From an uncultured Spirochaetales bacterium (GTDB lineage: Bacteria; Spirochaetota; Spirochaetia; Sphaerochaetales; Sphaerochaetaceae): a DNA stretch of 64,000 nucleotides. Below are positions 50,116-57,516 of the stretch, one piece after another. The stretch's first letter is position 1. Each line of letters opens with the position of its first letter. The stretch is taken from assembly GCA_949293595.1 (NCBI GenBank), contig CASFDW010000001.1, positions 558,001-622,000 on the forward strand. The letters are read 5' to 3'. The notes beneath the pieces were generated by a model, which saw only the letters and a list, made by a program, of their open reading frames with translations, searched no databases and was not told the origin of the DNA. Position numbers and translations under genes: made by a program.

Positions 50116-50568
50116 TCAGCCTAGAATCCCTTTGGGAAGCGGGACAGCCAACAAAGAGAAAACCAAAAAGAACGCAATTCCGGTACAAATCGAAATAATC
50201 GCCGCCGACCTGATCCTGTTGCCCATTATCAAACACAAAAGAAACGTGAAGACGACGGTTGAGATAACATACCCCACAGGTTTGAAAATCAAGGCATAGC
50301 CGATGAAACAAACTATGAACAAAAGAATTTTCACAGGATAATCCATATCAGCTTCCGGACGGGATTTCTTCAAATAGTCGGAGATAAAAAGTCCACAGGA
50401 TACGACACATGTGGCAACCCCGACTATTCTCGGTATGAATCCCGGGCCAGGAGACCTGAAAGTTCCGAAAGAAAGCTTGAATGCATTGAATGTATAAAAG
50501 ACCGACAAGATGAAAACAAATATCAGAAACACTAAATTCAAAGGTATTTTCTTAAGCTGGGATTTCAT
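50116..50568 (-). CDS. tctB: TctB-type small membrane subunit
   Basis: This 150-residue protein with four hydrophobic helices has the TctB pattern SFGTFRSPGPGFIPRIVGVATCVVSCGLFI and FKPVGYVISTVVFTFLLCLIMGNR. It is the first gene of the leftward operon with AGGAGG before its ATG, ten bases from tctA. It completes the three-part carboxylate importer. Confidence 0.88.
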   Translation of the reverse strand: MKSQLKKIPLNLVFLIFVFILSVFYTFNAFKLSFGTFRSPGPGFIPRIVGVATCVVSCGLFISDYLKKSRPEADMDYPVKILLFIVCFIGYALIFKPVGYVISTVVFTFLLCLIMGNRIRSAAIISICTGIAFFLVFSLLAVPLPKGILG

Positions 50569-50620
50569 GTTGCCTCCTCTTGTATAAATTTCAAATATAA
50601 AACACTATTCTATATATAAA

Positions 50621-50649
50621 ATCCTATTATGCTAGAATCTAATTGTCAA
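50621..50649 (-). promoter_or_regulatory. Predicted promoter of the tctBAC operon with flanking inverted repeat
   Basis: Read leftward, TTGACA (50649-50644) is followed after 17 bases by TAGGAT (50626-50621). The half-sites ATTCTA (50607-50612) and TAGAAT (50633-50638) flank the -10 region and may be the operator of the divergent IclR protein. Confidence 0.45.
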
Positions 50650-50777
50650 ACTTTTTTATAAAAAAAATAATTTCTATACAGCAAAAATAATTATGTTATT
50701 CTTTTGCCTTGACTTTACAGTTGAAGAATGCAATAGTAATATTATATATTTTATATATGAAATGATATGAGGCTACC

Positions 50778-51557
50778 ATGTCCGAACAAGTAGAATACAA
50801 AGAACAGAATACAAATTCAAATCCGCTCAAGGCTATCGATATCTTGGAGGGCCTGGCCCAAAATCCATCAGGACTTGTATTGCATGAGCTTGCCGCAATT
50901 ACAAAACTCAACAAAAGCACAGTCTACCGCATTACAAACAGTCTCATCGAAAGACATTATGTGATAAGGGACGAAACAACCAAAAAATACAGACTGACGT
51001 TCAAAATACTCGGAATAGGCAGTTCCATTCTTGATACGATTGAAATTGCAAAAATGGCAAAGCCATATCTCCGGAAATTGGCGGACATATCCCAAGAAAC
51101 CGTACACCTCATCTGCAGGGACGGATACGAGGCAATATATCTGGACAAGATCGATACTCCTAACACAATCGGACTGAAATCACAAATCGGTAAACGCATT
51201 CCTCTATATTGCACGGGAGGAGGAAAAACCCTTCTTGCTTACAGTGAGGCAGAATTCAAAATTTCTTTTTTTGAAAAAACCAAACTGGAAGCATTCACTT
51301 CAAACACAATCACAAGCAAGGACAAGCTTCTACTTGAGCTTGAACAAATCAAAGAGAACGGATTTGCCTTGGATGACCAGGAACACCACGATAATATTAC
51401 ATGCATTGCCGTCCCGATTTTGAACAAGCAAGGAAAAATAGAGGCAAGCATAAGCATCGCCGCGCCAACCTACCGCTTTTCAACAGATCTGGCAAAAACA
51501 TTCATACCTTCGATGAAAAAAAATGCGGAACTCATCGCCCAGAATCTGCCATACTAG
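50778..51557 (+). CDS. IclR-family transcriptional regulator of the D-amino-acid operon
   Basis: The protein has 259 residues. The winged helix (about 14-80) reads NPLKAIDILEGLAQNPSGLVLHELAAITKLNKSTVYRITNSLIERHYV, and the IclR effector domain contains ETVHLICRDGYEAIYLDKIDT, GKRIPLYCTGGGKTLLAY and GFALDDQEHHDNITCIAVPILN. It is divergent from tctBAC and therefore the probable regulator of that operon. The start lies in an AT-rich region with weak ribosome-binding signal (TGAGGCTACC). It is followed after nine bases by a small membrane-protein gene. Confidence 0.86.
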   Translation: MSEQVEYKEQNTNSNPLKAIDILEGLAQNPSGLVLHELAAITKLNKSTVYRITNSLIERHYVIRDETTKKYRLTFKILGIGSSILDTIEIAKMAKPYLRKLADISQETVHLICRDGYEAIYLDKIDTPNTIGLKSQIGKRIPLYCTGGGKTLLAYSEAEFKISFFEKTKLEAFTSNTITSKDKLLLELEQIKENGFALDDQEHHDNITCIAVPILNKQGKIEASISIAAPTYRFSTDLAKTFIPSMKKNAELIAQNLPY

Positions 51558-51566
51558 GAGACTACG

Positions 51567-51962
51567 ATGCCATTTATACAATGCCCTTCATGCAAGAAAA
51601 TAACTTTTATCAAACGCTTATCATTGCGGGATAAGGATTTCCCTTTTGTGTCATGCCCAAGATGCTCATATACCCACATCCCCGAATACCTGGCAAAACG
51701 TACGGAAAAAGAATATGCACCTCCGCGAAAATGGCAGATACCGCTTTGCGGTCTACCCGCCGGAATAGCCGGAGCATTACTGGTTGTCATCGGATGTTTG
51801 ATAAACAATATGTTTGTTTCTCTCCTTGGAGGCATACTTTTATCTTTCTGGATTCTTTTGATTGCAATGGCTCTTTCCCTGTGGAAAGAAATAACCAGGA
51901 ATTCCGAACAAGAATATCAGTTGATAATCTCTGCGAAAGAAGGAAAAAAAGAAACAACTTAA
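51567..51962 (+). CDS. Small zinc-ribbon membrane protein
   Basis: This 131-residue protein starts with two CxxC pairs (FIQCPSCKKI and FVSCPRCSY, residues 6-33), a rubredoxin-like zinc ribbon, followed by two hydrophobic helices (about 57-80 and 85-105) and a charged tail. GGAG precedes the ATG, nine bases after the IclR stop, so it is probably co-transcribed. I do not recognise a named family. A role sensing or chaperoning at the membrane is only a guess. Confidence 0.65.
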   Translation: MPFIQCPSCKKITFIKRLSLRDKDFPFVSCPRCSYTHIPEYLAKRTEKEYAPPRKWQIPLCGLPAGIAGALLVVIGCLINNMFVSLLGGILLSFWILLIAMALSLWKEITRNSEQEYQLIISAKEGKKETT

Positions 51963-51988
51963 TGCACAATGGTATCACCAAGGGAAAC

Positions 51989-52300
51989 TCAGTGCGGCAA
52001 ACCAGTCAGGACCGTATCAATTTTTTTCCCCTTTATCCTGCAGGATGGAGGAAAATCGATCTCCTTCCATTTCTTCTTTTCGTTTGGAACAAAGCACCTT
52101 GCATCGCACATGCTGCAGGCATGCTTGCTGCAATATCTCGTGCAACCGTTTTTTTTGATGCTTTTCTTGTGGAGGACAAAACCACGGGGGCAGAACACCC
52201 TGTCGTTCACCACGTCCCGCACGAAAAAACCTTTCAAGGCAAGAGCCACCAGCTCTTCCTCACACATGTTGTCTATCAGCCCATCATACTTTTCTTTCAT
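51989..52300 (-). pseudogene. Cys-rich 103-residue frame, probable remnant of an IS1182-type transposase
   Basis: The frame encodes RVFCPRGFVLHKKSIKKNGCTRYCSKHACSMCDARCF followed by KKWKEIDFPPSC. The pattern CPxG(x)LxxKxxKKNGxxRYxxKxACxxC, then WKEIDF, resembles the cysteine-rich insertion before the last part of IS1182-family transposases, but no DDE catalytic region surrounds it. A GGGGG site lies five bases before the ATG, so it may still be translated as a small zinc-binding protein. The identification rests on pattern memory only. Confidence 0.42.
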
Positions 52301-52338
52301 TCATACCCCCATGCTTACGGACATCATCACTCTTGATG

Positions 52339-53604
52339 TCAATCAGTCTCATCCCACGTATCCAACAGCTCTATGATTTTAAGATAATCCCTCATGATAT
52401 GGAACGGATCCTTCACAGGGAGGGCCACAACCTTGTCCTCCGGACATCCGTTGCGTTTCCGTATCTGTATCCATTCCCTATCAGTTCCTTCAGGAAATGT
52501 CGAATACACATAAGAGCGCACCTTGCCGTACATTTCCTCATAACAGTCCCTTCCCGTGATCCTATGAAGGAGCAACGAGATGTAAAGGGCCTCGGAATGC
52601 GGCCACCAGAGCTTCATGTCCCAGGTATCCGCAATCAGCTTCTCATACGGCGTTCCGAAAAGCTCTCCATGGGGCGCGCCTTTGTCGCAATCGACGAATC
52701 TGAACAGTCCGCCATATTCATCATCCCAGCCCAATTCGAAAGTGCTGGAAACAATCCTTTCTATGCGTGCAAGCCTCTCCTCAAGACCTCCGTATCTTTC
52801 AAGATGTTCGATCCAGAACCAGGCATCCTCAAGGACATGCCCGGGATTCACGTGCCTGTCGATAAGGCGGACATCACTATTTGCAACACTTGAGACATGC
52901 TCCCGGATCACGCCATGGGCATCGTCATACAAACAGTCAAGGATGAAAGAAAGCTCCCTGGAAGCCAACGAAACGGCAGCGGAGGAATCAAGGCCGAAGG
53001 ATTCCCGCATCATGGCATACTCATCCAGGGTATTGATCATTATCATGGGAACTCCATGGACCTTGTATCCCGGGGGAATCGGATAAGGATCGGTAAGATA
53101 ATCCCCCGTTCCCAATCTTTCGACGATGCTCGAGCACAGCCTGTCAGCAAGCACAACTTCCTCCGCATCATGCGTCACCCTGATGTATGCGGATATCCCG
53201 ATAAGGGCAAAACAATCGGCATAGATAGAAAGGTCGGTACGTCCGGAGTCATTGCCGGCAATCGCATTGCCGTACCTATCAAGGAGGAAATGGCATCGGC
53301 CGGAAGAGGAAATCGAACAGTTTTTGATGAAGCCGTATGTCCCCCTCATCAAGGAAAGGATACTCTTCCTTTCAACCGAAGCAAGCACCCCTTTCCCCGC
53401 AAGCTCATATACCGTGGACAAAACCCAGAGCCACCTGCCCTGCGACCAGGTGAACTTGTTGTAACTCAAAAGCCTTCCACCATCGTTCGATATGCAGTTC
53501 AGCAGACCTCCGTATTCCTCGTCGGCATATTCAAGCCAGTAAGGCAGGAAATTGTTCCCGACCTCAGAAATATAGAAATCCTTTATACTTTTATAATCCA
53601 TCAT
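52339..53604 (-). CDS. AGE-family (N-acylglucosamine 2-epimerase/cellobiose epimerase) protein
   Basis: The protein has 421 residues and an alpha6/alpha6-barrel. N-terminal FLPYWLEYADEEYGGLLNCISNDGGRLLSYNKFTWSQGRWLWVLS is the AGE hallmark; catalytic histidine candidates occur in DRHVNPGHVLEDAW, WWPHSEALYISLLLHRI and in FHIMRDY. Members epimerise GlcNAc to ManNAc, mannose to glucose, or the reducing end of cellobiose and mannobiose. No sialic-acid gene is nearby, so the substrate is open. Start assignment is weak: ATGs at 53604/53601 begin the conserved region and the ATG at 53622 also lacks a ribosome-binding site. A leftward TATAAT (53658-53653) lies upstream. Confidence 0.82.
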   Translation of the reverse strand: MMDYKSIKDFYISEVGNNFLPYWLEYADEEYGGLLNCISNDGGRLLSYNKFTWSQGRWLWVLSTVYELAGKGVLASVERKSILSLMRGTYGFIKNCSISSSGRCHFLLDRYGNAIAGNDSGRTDLSIYADCFALIGISAYIRVTHDAEEVVLADRLCSSIVERLGTGDYLTDPYPIPPGYKVHGVPMIMINTLDEYAMMRESFGLDSSAAVSLASRELSFILDCLYDDAHGVIREHVSSVANSDVRLIDRHVNPGHVLEDAWFWIEHLERYGGLEERLARIERIVSSTFELGWDDEYGGLFRFVDCDKGAPHGELFGTPYEKLIADTWDMKLWWPHSEALYISLLLHRITGRDCYEEMYGKVRSYVYSTFPEGTDREWIQIRKRNGCPEDKVVALPVKDPFHIMRDYLKIIELLDTWDETD

Positions 53605-53719
53605 AAGAACATGTAATGACATGGTTGCTTGTCATTCTCTTTCCATTATGGAATTATAAATCAAAACAGAAAGCAATTGATGCAAAACAATATAAAGTTA
53701 TAATGGATAAAAGCGATAA

Positions 53720-54016
53720 TCACGTACCTACCTTATTTTGCTCCTGCTTTTCAATCGTGATATTCCTAAAAAAAAGAACCACATCCATCAATACCATGAC
53801 TAAATTCAAGAAATAGAAAAATAATACGTACCACTTATAATTTCCAGAAATGAGCTTTCCCATAATGCCGAATACATATCCTAAAGAAATAAGCAACAAG
53901 AAAACCAAACTCTTACCTTTTGCCGTTCTACTTTTATATGATTTCATGACATTTACAGGCCAAGAACACCCAAAAAGGATAATCATAAGTATTTCAAAAA
54001 GCTCCGAAATCACCAT
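53720..54016 (-). CDS. Small PQ-loop (SemiSWEET-like) membrane protein
   Basis: This 98-residue protein with three predicted helices has the PQ-loop-like segment FGCSWPVNVMKSYKSRTAKGKS at residues 15-36, typical of short bacterial MtN3/PQ-loop proteins. SemiSWEETs dimerise to form a sugar channel, but many members of this short subtype are uncharacterised. GGGG precedes the ATG by ten bases. The next gene upstream is a cupin on the same strand. Confidence 0.72.
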   Translation of the reverse strand: MVISELFEILMIILFGCSWPVNVMKSYKSRTAKGKSLVFLLLISLGYVFGIMGKLISGNYKWYVLFFYFLNLVMVLMDVVLFFRNITIEKQEQNKVGT

Positions 54017-54052
54017 AATTCAGCAACCCCTTTTTCATACCACATGTTGTAA

Positions 54053-54409
54053 TCATTGCTTCGGATAAACTATCAAAGCAATGATTTCTACAGGTTGCTC
54101 CCCGGAATTCCTGATCCCATGTCCCGTACCAACCGGAGTGAAAGTAACATCACCAGGGCCAACAGTGCGTATTGAACCATTATCATTATATTCAGCTGTT
54201 CCACTGTATATATAGTAGATTTCCATATCCTTATCATGGACGTGATATCCAATCTCACATCCAGGATTAAGTGTGGTATGTGCAAATACACGGCCTTTAT
54301 TATTCAGCTCTTCATCACTTGTTATTAAATTACGTACCAAAATATATCCATCCCCACCAAATTTATTGTCAAATCGCTCAGGCAGAATGTTTTCAGATTT
54401 TCTTATCAT
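54053..54409 (-). CDS. Small cupin protein
   Basis: This 118-residue cupin has motif 1 GYHVHDKDMEIYYIYSGTAEY and motif 2 GDVTFTPVGTGHGIRNSGEQPVEIIALIVYP, so both metal-binding histidine sets are present. Its N-terminus (IRKSENILPERFDNKFGGDGYILVRNLI) matches short cupins often found beside sugar isomerase or epimerase genes. Function is unknown. The ATG at 54409 follows GGAGG by six bases. It is divergent from the LacI gene, with a LacI-like operator in between. Confidence 0.78.
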   Translation of the reverse strand: MIRKSENILPERFDNKFGGDGYILVRNLITSDEELNNKGRVFAHTTLNPGCEIGYHVHDKDMEIYYIYSGTAEYNDNGSIRTVGPGDVTFTPVGTGHGIRNSGEQPVEIIALIVYPKQ

Positions 54410-54450
54410 ATTTACCTCCAATAAAAGAATATCACGGTTTCAATAAAATT

Positions 54451-54462
54451 GGAAACGATTTC
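54451..54462. promoter_or_regulatory. LacI-family operator-like site
   Basis: GGAAACGATTTC (54451-54462) contains GAAA-CGA-TTTC, the form of CcpA/LacI operators. It lies between the divergent cupin and LacI genes, 67 bases before the LacI start codon and 42 bases before the cupin start. Confidence 0.5.
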
Positions 54463-54488
54463 ATATTTTTTTGAAAGAAAAACATCCT

Positions 54489-54516
54489 TTGATTGCAATA
54501 ATGAGATAATTATATT
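54489..54516 (+). promoter_or_regulatory. Predicted promoter of the second lacI gene, near-leaderless
   Basis: TTGATT (54489-54494), a 16-base spacer and TATATT (54511-54516) predict a transcription start about 54523-54527, only a few bases before the ATG at 54529. No ribosome-binding site is present. Confidence 0.45.
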
Positions 54517-54528
54517 ATATGTAATTAT

Positions 54529-55515
54529 ATGACTATTAATGAAATTGCAGAAAAAGCCAATGTATCTCCAGCAACCGTCTCAAGAGTAATAAACAACTAT
54601 CCATATGTACAAAAGAACACAAGAGCCCGAGTATTACAGGTCTTGGCAGAATGCAATTTCGTTCCCAATGCAACAGCGCAAAGTTTGGTGACAAATGCCT
54701 CAAAAATGATAGGCATACTCATTGCCGACATACGCACAACACAACATACAGATGGAATATACTACATAGAAAAGGAATTTACCAAAAATGGGTATTCATG
54801 CCTCATCTATAACACAGGAACAGATCCAGAGAAACAAGCATACTACATACAAATGCTTAGCCAAAGGAAAATAGATGCAGTTGTCTTGATGGGATCTGTA
54901 TATCAGAATGAGAGTGTGCAGAATGCAATCATGATTTATTTACCTAATATTCCTGTTGCCATCTGCAACGGATATTTGGCAGGTCCTAATATTTATGGAG
55001 TGGTTACAGACGAGAGAACCGGGCTAAAGGAATGCGTGAAAATGCTTTGTGAAAAAGGCCATAAAAATATGGCATTCATAGCAAACCACTTTACTCCAAG
55101 CAATAATGATAAAGTATTAGGATTTGAGGAAGGATTCAAGCTTTACTCAAAAAATGGAAACTATGTAACAATCGTGGCCGGAGATGAAACGTCCGAAATA
55201 TATGCTGCGACACTGAATCTCGTCAAAGAAATTCCAGAAATAGATGCAATCATATATGCAGAGGATTTTTTAGCATTGATAGGAATACATGCATTGACAG
55301 AAGCGGGCATAAGTATTCCATCCCAAATTGCAGTTGTCGGAATCAATAATTCCAAGTATGCAGAAATCAGTAATCCCGCTTTAACAAGTATTGACAATAT
55401 GTTGTATGACACAAGTATGATTGCAGTGCGGAATTTGCTTAATGTCCTAGAAGGAGAGCGCGTCAATCATAAAATGATGATAAATGTGGAAATCATCGAA
55501 AGGGAAACAACCTAA
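54529..55515 (+). CDS. LacI-family transcriptional regulator
   Basis: The protein has 328 residues. The headpiece begins at residue 1 with TINEIAEKANVSPATVSRVINNYPYVQKNTRARVLQVLAECNFVPNATAQSL, followed by the sensor domain (KMIGILIADIRTTQHTDGIYYIEKEF, DAVVLMGSVYQNESVQ, IPSQIAVVGINNSKYAEISNPALTSID). Its gene is AT-rich like the TRAP operon beyond the terminator. It may control the divergent cupin/PQ-loop genes, the convergent TRAP operon, or both. The start lacks a Shine-Dalgarno sequence. Confidence 0.87.
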   Translation: MTINEIAEKANVSPATVSRVINNYPYVQKNTRARVLQVLAECNFVPNATAQSLVTNASKMIGILIADIRTTQHTDGIYYIEKEFTKNGYSCLIYNTGTDPEKQAYYIQMLSQRKIDAVVLMGSVYQNESVQNAIMIYLPNIPVAICNGYLAGPNIYGVVTDERTGLKECVKMLCEKGHKNMAFIANHFTPSNNDKVLGFEEGFKLYSKNGNYVTIVAGDETSEIYAATLNLVKEIPEIDAIIYAEDFLALIGIHALTEAGISIPSQIAVVGINNSKYAEISNPALTSIDNMLYDTSMIAVRNLLNVLEGERVNHKMMINVEIIERETT

Positions 55516-55621
55516 GAAGACAGATAAACAATGCTTTTCAAATTAGTAATCAAACATTAAGAACCTCTTCTTCCTTAGTCATTTTCTATAATTGTTTCTC
55601 GATAGCAATCACCAAGATATG

Positions 55622-55656
55622 AAATCTCCTATGCCAAAACAACATAGGAGATTTTT
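55622..55656. terminator. Bidirectional Rho-independent terminator
   Basis: AAATCTCCTATG (55622-55633) pairs perfectly over 12 bp with CATAGGAGATTT (55643-55654) around a 9-base loop, with T-runs in both directions (TTTTT 55652-55656). It ends both the LacI gene and the leftward TRAP operon. Confidence 0.9.
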
Positions 55657-55678
55657 GAGACAAACTCAGACTCCTAAC

Positions 55679-56602
55679 TTATTTTTCATCTTTTGGTAAG
55701 AACGCACCCGCAAATTTCAGCTGAGAGTGGTCACTGAACGATGCACCCAAACCCAACCAATCATTTGCTCCAAACATCTGATGATTACCGAAGGCTGTCA
55801 TATGTTCCCCGTTTGGAAGATAAGAATGTTCCACAGAATAGATATCGCTCATATCCTGCTTTGAGTGCAACCCATACTCCCACATATATTCATTCGCACC
55901 AGCCATGGCAAATTCCATGGTAATCACATCAATACCTGCTGAAACAAGCTGTTCATATGAGGCAACCTTTTTTTCATTCATTTCAAACATCTTATGTCCT
56001 TGGACCGCTTTGGAGAAACTTTCTATTTCATCGAAACATTCAATTTCCCCAATACAAACAACGTCAACACCAAGTTCATGGGCCATCTTACAACGCTCTA
56101 TCGCTTCTTCCAACCCGGCAATCTTTTTGGAAAAGGTTTTCGCAACAAGCATGCATCCGGTACTATCTGTAATATATTTTGCCGCTTTCAATTTGGACAA
56201 ATACTCTTCACGAGGAACAATTTTACGTCCTTCTATAAATGTCGGCTGGAATACGGTATCATCCAAAACAATCGCAGAAGCACCTGCTTTAACCATTCTT
56301 TCGCAACTTCTTAATACATTTATCTCATTGCCAAACCCACACCCAAGATCAACCATCAACGGTAGCGGACTCATATTATCAATATGATCAACAACAGTCA
56401 AAAACTCCTCGAAATCGAGCATTCCCAAATCCGGGAAGCCAACAAGACTGGCCGCAACATTTTTGTATGGGATATTCAAAGCGGCAAAGCCTACCATTTC
56501 CATTGTTTTTGCGGAAACACAATCAAAGACATTGGACAGAAGTACCGGCCCCGCCTTAAATAAACTATTGAAATCAACATGTCTTTTTCCATTGAATAAC
56601 AT
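55679..56602 (-). CDS. Isocitrate lyase/PEP mutase superfamily protein with degenerate active site
   Basis: The protein has 307 residues with the same TIM-barrel layout as the next gene: AGPVLLSNVFDCVSAKTMEMVGF, LPLMVDLGCGFGNEINVLRSCERMVKAGASAIVLDD. The usual metal-binding DxDTGxGN is DLGCGFGN here, the Glu of the ED pair is Asp, and the catalytic loop KxCGH is replaced by TFIEGRKIV. Key residues for lyase or mutase chemistry are thus missing. It is ten bases downstream of an intact homologue, so it may form a regulatory or structural heteromer with it, or carry a changed activity. It is the last gene before the terminator. Confidence 0.75.
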   Translation of the reverse strand: MLFNGKRHVDFNSLFKAGPVLLSNVFDCVSAKTMEMVGFAALNIPYKNVAASLVGFPDLGMLDFEEFLTVVDHIDNMSPLPLMVDLGCGFGNEINVLRSCERMVKAGASAIVLDDTVFQPTFIEGRKIVPREEYLSKLKAAKYITDSTGCMLVAKTFSKKIAGLEEAIERCKMAHELGVDVVCIGEIECFDEIESFSKAVQGHKMFEMNEKKVASYEQLVSAGIDVITMEFAMAGANEYMWEYGLHSKQDMSDIYSVEHSYLPNGEHMTAFGNHQMFGANDWLGLGASFSDHSQLKFAGAFLPKDEK

Positions 56603-56612
56603 ATTCGCCTCC

Positions 56613-57497
56613 TTACTTTAAAGTTACCTTAGCAACATATTCTTCCCACTTTTTCAAATCCGTTAAAGCCTCAGGGGAAGATAGACTATCCTTGAAATAT
56701 TTTGCATGATCGATAGCGTAAAAATTGTTTTTATTTCTCAAGCATTCCTTACCATAAGCTATCATTCCTGTTACCATAGCCATCATTGTCCAATGGAATG
56801 TCACAAGATTAAACCCCATATCAACCATATCCTTGAATGTAACTTTCGGGCTTGCTCCATAAGAAGCCATGCCAAACATTTTCCAACCTGGCACGCGTCT
56901 TCCAATTTCTTCCATTGCTTTCACAGAATCGATGGCCTCGGTAAAAGAAACTTCCGCTCCAGCTTCTATTGCAGCATTATTTCTCCAAATAGCCTCCTCG
57001 ATCCCAAGAATATTATACGAATCAGTTCTGGCAATTATAATCACATCCGTTCCTTTAAATATTTCATGTGCAGCTCTGATCTTTCTAATATATTCCTCCC
57101 TGCTAATGACTTCCTTACCTGCCAGGTGTCCACATCTTTTGGGGAACTTCTGATCTTCAAGATGTATGGCCTTAGCACCAGAAGCAACAATACGCTCACA
57201 AGTCCGCATTACGTTGTATTCATTGCCCCATCCCGTATCAACATCCACAATCATTGGCAAAGGACATATACTTGTAATATGTTCGATTGTGGTACAAAGT
57301 TCGGTGAAAGTACCTAAACCTATATCAGGTAACCCAGAACGCGTTCGGGCTGTTTCAGAACCGGAAAGGCATGTAGCGGTAAAACCCAAATCATACGCCA
57401 TTCTTGCCGAAATTGCATCATATACACATGGTGCAAAAACAGGTCCTACTTCCAGAAGTTCTTTCAAAGATTTTTTTTCTTCTTTTTTCGCAAACAT
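56613..57497 (-). CDS. Isocitrate lyase/PEP mutase family C-C lyase (2-methylisocitrate lyase-like)
   Basis: This 294-residue TIM-barrel enzyme has all family motifs: FAPCVYDAISARMAYDLGFTATCLSGS, the metal motif MIVDVDTGWGNE, the catalytic loop EDQKFPKRCGHLAGKEV and IIARTDSYNILGIEEAIWR. Members split 2-methylisocitrate, 2,3-dimethylmalate, oxaloacetate or carboxyphosphonoenolpyruvate. The lyase-type KRCGH loop favours cleavage of a substituted malate or isocitrate to pyruvate or succinate. Co-occurrence with a MmgE/PrpD protein (2-methylcitrate dehydratase family) and a TRAP carboxylate importer fits. A GGAGG site precedes the ATG; it lies 19 bases after dctM. Confidence 0.83.
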   Translation of the reverse strand: MFAKKEEKKSLKELLEVGPVFAPCVYDAISARMAYDLGFTATCLSGSETARTRSGLPDIGLGTFTELCTTIEHITSICPLPMIVDVDTGWGNEYNVMRTCERIVASGAKAIHLEDQKFPKRCGHLAGKEVISREEYIRKIRAAHEIFKGTDVIIIARTDSYNILGIEEAIWRNNAAIEAGAEVSFTEAIDSVKAMEEIGRRVPGWKMFGMASYGASPKVTFKDMVDMGFNLVTFHWTMMAMVTGMIAYGKECLRNKNNFYAIDHAKYFKDSLSSPEALTDLKKWEEYVAKVTLK

Positions 57498-57516
57498 TTT
57501 TATCCTCCATTTATTT

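Noticed and set aside
55679-57497. Phosphonate biosynthesis by PEP mutase
   Set aside because: The intact homologue has the lyase-type KRCGH loop, and no phosphonopyruvate decarboxylase is nearby; a carboxylate lyase is more consistent with the TRAP context.
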